Assembly (NCBI RefSeq): GCF_040605455.1
Contig: NZ_JBEXCV010000273.1
Span: 1 to 6,425 of the forward strand
DNA: 6,425 bases
Source of the DNA: Embleya sp040605455
GTDB taxonomy: Bacteria; Actinomycetota; Actinomycetes; Streptomycetales; Streptomycetaceae
Direction of reading: 5' to 3'
The position numbers and the translations under genes are program-made. The notes under the pieces were generated by a model that was given only the letters and a program-made list of their open reading frames with translations, did not search any database and had not been told where the DNA came from. Positions 5,126 to 6,425 of the stretch are shown in pieces. Within the stretch, counting starts at the first letter, position 1; every line of letters starts with the position of its first letter.

Positions 5126-5130
5126 TCATC

Positions 5131-6425
5131 GTGCGCAAGTGGGGACCGCTCTTGGCGATCTGTCTCGGATCGTTCATGCTGCTCGTCGACGTCACGATCG
5201 TCATCGTCGCCATGCCGGACATGAGTACCGACCTGGGCTCCTCGTACACCGACCTGCAGTGGGTGCTGAACGCCTACTCGCTCGCGCTGGCCGCGCTCAT
5301 GCTCGGCGCCGGATCGCTCGCCGACCGGACCGGGCGCAGACGGGTCTTCGGTGTCGGCACGGTGGTGTTCACCACCGCGTCGCTGATCTGCGCGCTCGCC
5401 TCCGACACGGCGACGCTGATCGCGGGGCGGGCGCTCCAGGGCGTCGGCGGTGCGGCGATGTTCGCCACCACGATCGCCCTGCTCGGACACGCCTACCAGG
5501 GCCGGGACCGGGGCGTTGCCTTCGGCGTGTGGGGCTCGATCAGCGGGGCCGCCGCAGCGGTGGGCCCCATCCTCGGCGGCCTGCTCACGCAACACTTCGG
5601 CTGGGAGGCGATCTTCCTGATCAACGTGCCCATCGGCGTGCTCACCGTGGCGATGTCCCGGCGGGTGCTCACCGAATCGCACGGCAACCGCTCGGCCCGC
5701 CTGGACCCGCTGGGCATGCTCACCTTCACTCTCGGCGCGGCGCTGCTCACCTACGGGTTCGTGCGCGCGGGCAGCGACGGCTGGACCGAGCGCGGGACGC
5801 TGGGCGTGTTCGTCGGCGCCGTGCTCGCGTTCACGCTGTTCGTGGTGGTCCAGATCCGGGTCGCCGAGCCGATGATCGACCTCGCGCTGTTCCGCCGCGG
5901 GTCGTTCGGCGCGATCATGGCCGCCGGCCTGCTGATTCAGTTCGCCGCGTTCGCCGCGTTCCCGCAGATGTCCGTGTGGCTTCAGTCGGTGCTCGGCTAC
6001 GACCCGGTCGAGGCCGGACTGGCGCTGCTGCCGCTGGCCGCCACCTCGTTCGTGGTGTCCGCGCTGGCGGGCCGCTTCCTGCACGGCGTCGGGGCCAAGT
6101 GGCCGCTGGGGATCGGTGCGGCGTTCATCGGCGTCGGCAGCCTCGCGCTGACCCTCGTCGACGCCGGGTCGCACTGGACCGCTCTGGCTCCCGGCCTGGT
6201 CCTGGGCGGGGTCGGGGTCGGTCTGGCCATGCCACAACTGGCGGGTGCGGCGCTGGCCGCCGTGCCGCCCGCCCGGGCGGGGATGGCCGGCGGGGCGCTG
6301 AACACCTTCCGCCAGCTGGGCTTCGCGCTGGGAATCGCCGTGGTGGGCGTGCTCTTCCGTGACGGCGCGGCCGACTCGCTGCGCGATGCCGCCGCGATCG
6401 GCGGCGACCCGCACACCACCGCCGA
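5131..6425 (+). CDS. MFS multidrug exporter, DHA2 (EmrB/QacA) family, 3' end missing
   Basis: This is an inner-membrane proton antiporter of the 14-helix DHA2 drug-efflux family; 431 residues are visible before the window ends, against roughly 470-530 for the family. Helix 1 carries VDVTIVIVAMPDM (19-31), the DHA2 signature in which the usual Asn of TIVNVALP is Ile24. MFS motif A is GSLADRTGRRRV (61-72) between helices 2 and 3. ALQGVGGAAMFATTIALL (101-118) forms helix 4. Motif C GAAAAVGPILGGLL (139-152) in helix 5 marks an antiporter, followed by GWEAIFLINVPIG (157-169). LNTFRQLGFALGIAVVGVLF (390-409) matches the family's penultimate helix, so about one helix and the tail are missing. The GTG at 5131 is set by AAGGAG five bases before it. 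It is divergent from the Lrp-type regulator, the usual layout for a locally controlled efflux pump. The exported compound cannot be told from sequence. Confidence 0.92.
   Translation, partial: MRKWGPLLAICLGSFMLLVDVTIVIVAMPDMSTDLGSSYTDLQWVLNAYSLALAALMLGAGSLADRTGRRRVFGVGTVVFTTASLICALASDTATLIAGRALQGVGGAAMFATTIALLGHAYQGRDRGVAFGVWGSISGAAAAVGPILGGLLTQHFGWEAIFLINVPIGVLTVAMSRRVLTESHGNRSARLDPLGMLTFTLGAALLTYGFVRAGSDGWTERGTLGVFVGAVLAFTLFVVVQIRVAEPMIDLALFRRGSFGAIMAAGLLIQFAAFAAFPQMSVWLQSVLGYDPVEAGLALLPLAATSFVVSALAGRFLHGVGAKWPLGIGAAFIGVGSLALTLVDAGSHWTALAPGLVLGGVGVGLAMPQLAGAALAAVPPARAGMAGGALNTFRQLGFALGIAVVGVLFRDGAADSLRDAAAIGGDPHTTA

Larger units (their letters stand above)
4899..5130. promoter_or_regulatory. 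Divergent control region between regulator and exporter
   Basis: This non-coding stretch of 232 bases separates two genes pointing away from each other, so it must hold both promoters. Its right half (about 4993-5115) is built of 9-10-base repeats and includes AT-richer inverted repeats, unlike the flanking DNA. I found no convincing -35/-10 pair for the exporter. A small GAGG/CCTC inverted repeat (4900-4913) could mask the weak ribosome binding site of the regulator. Confidence 0.6.

Noticed and set aside
4929..6362. Long plus-strand frame of 477 codons overlapping the exporter
   Set aside because: It is rich in Arg and His with no domain. The frame beginning at 5131 gives a clear DHA2 transporter with a good ribosome binding site, so this is a shadow.
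5110..6414. Minus-strand frame of 434 codons opposite the exporter
   Set aside because: Its composition (Glu, Gln, His, Arg, Gly rich, low complexity) is the mirror of a GC-biased gene on the other strand; no domain is visible.

Overview
The window comes from a very GC-rich genome. Codon third positions are almost all G or C, GGAGG-type ribosome binding sites precede several genes, and GTG starts are used. The protein families (tandem-module Lrp/AsnC regulator, NemA-like ene-reductase, 14-helix DHA2 exporter) also fit an actinomycete, most likely of the Streptomyces type. No rRNA, tRNA, CRISPR array, insertion sequence or phage gene was seen.

Layout, right to left on the minus strand. A double-module Lrp/AsnC regulator (3867-4898) is followed by an old-yellow-enzyme-type ene-reductase (2631-3731) and a zinc-independent quinone oxidoreductase-like MDR protein (1611-2528). 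A gene-free stretch of about 650 bases (956-1610) comes next and holds two long perfect palindromes. After it lie a small DUF1330 protein (662-955) and a GNAT acetyltransferase reading frame broken by two apparent single-base deletions (215-608). A weak candidate for one further gene runs off the left edge. On the plus strand, divergent from the regulator, is a DHA2/EmrB-QacA-type multidrug exporter (5131 to beyond the right edge). The 232-base region between regulator and exporter is full of 9-10-base repeats and contains a 16-base inverted repeat that could be an operator.

How the parts may work together (inference). The regulator probably controls the divergent exporter and perhaps the two downstream reductases. 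Two flavin/NAD(P)H-type enzymes that act on activated C=C bonds or quinones, next to a drug exporter, look like a detoxification-and-efflux module for a quinone, an enone or another reactive small molecule. The ene-reductase is the most unusual protein. The usual catalytic Tyr of the H-x-x-N-x-Y motif is Phe, and the normally conserved Gly-Arg that holds the FMN phosphate reads Ala-Glu. Apart from that the window is fairly ordinary accessory actinomycete DNA. I see no clear sign of a wholly new system.
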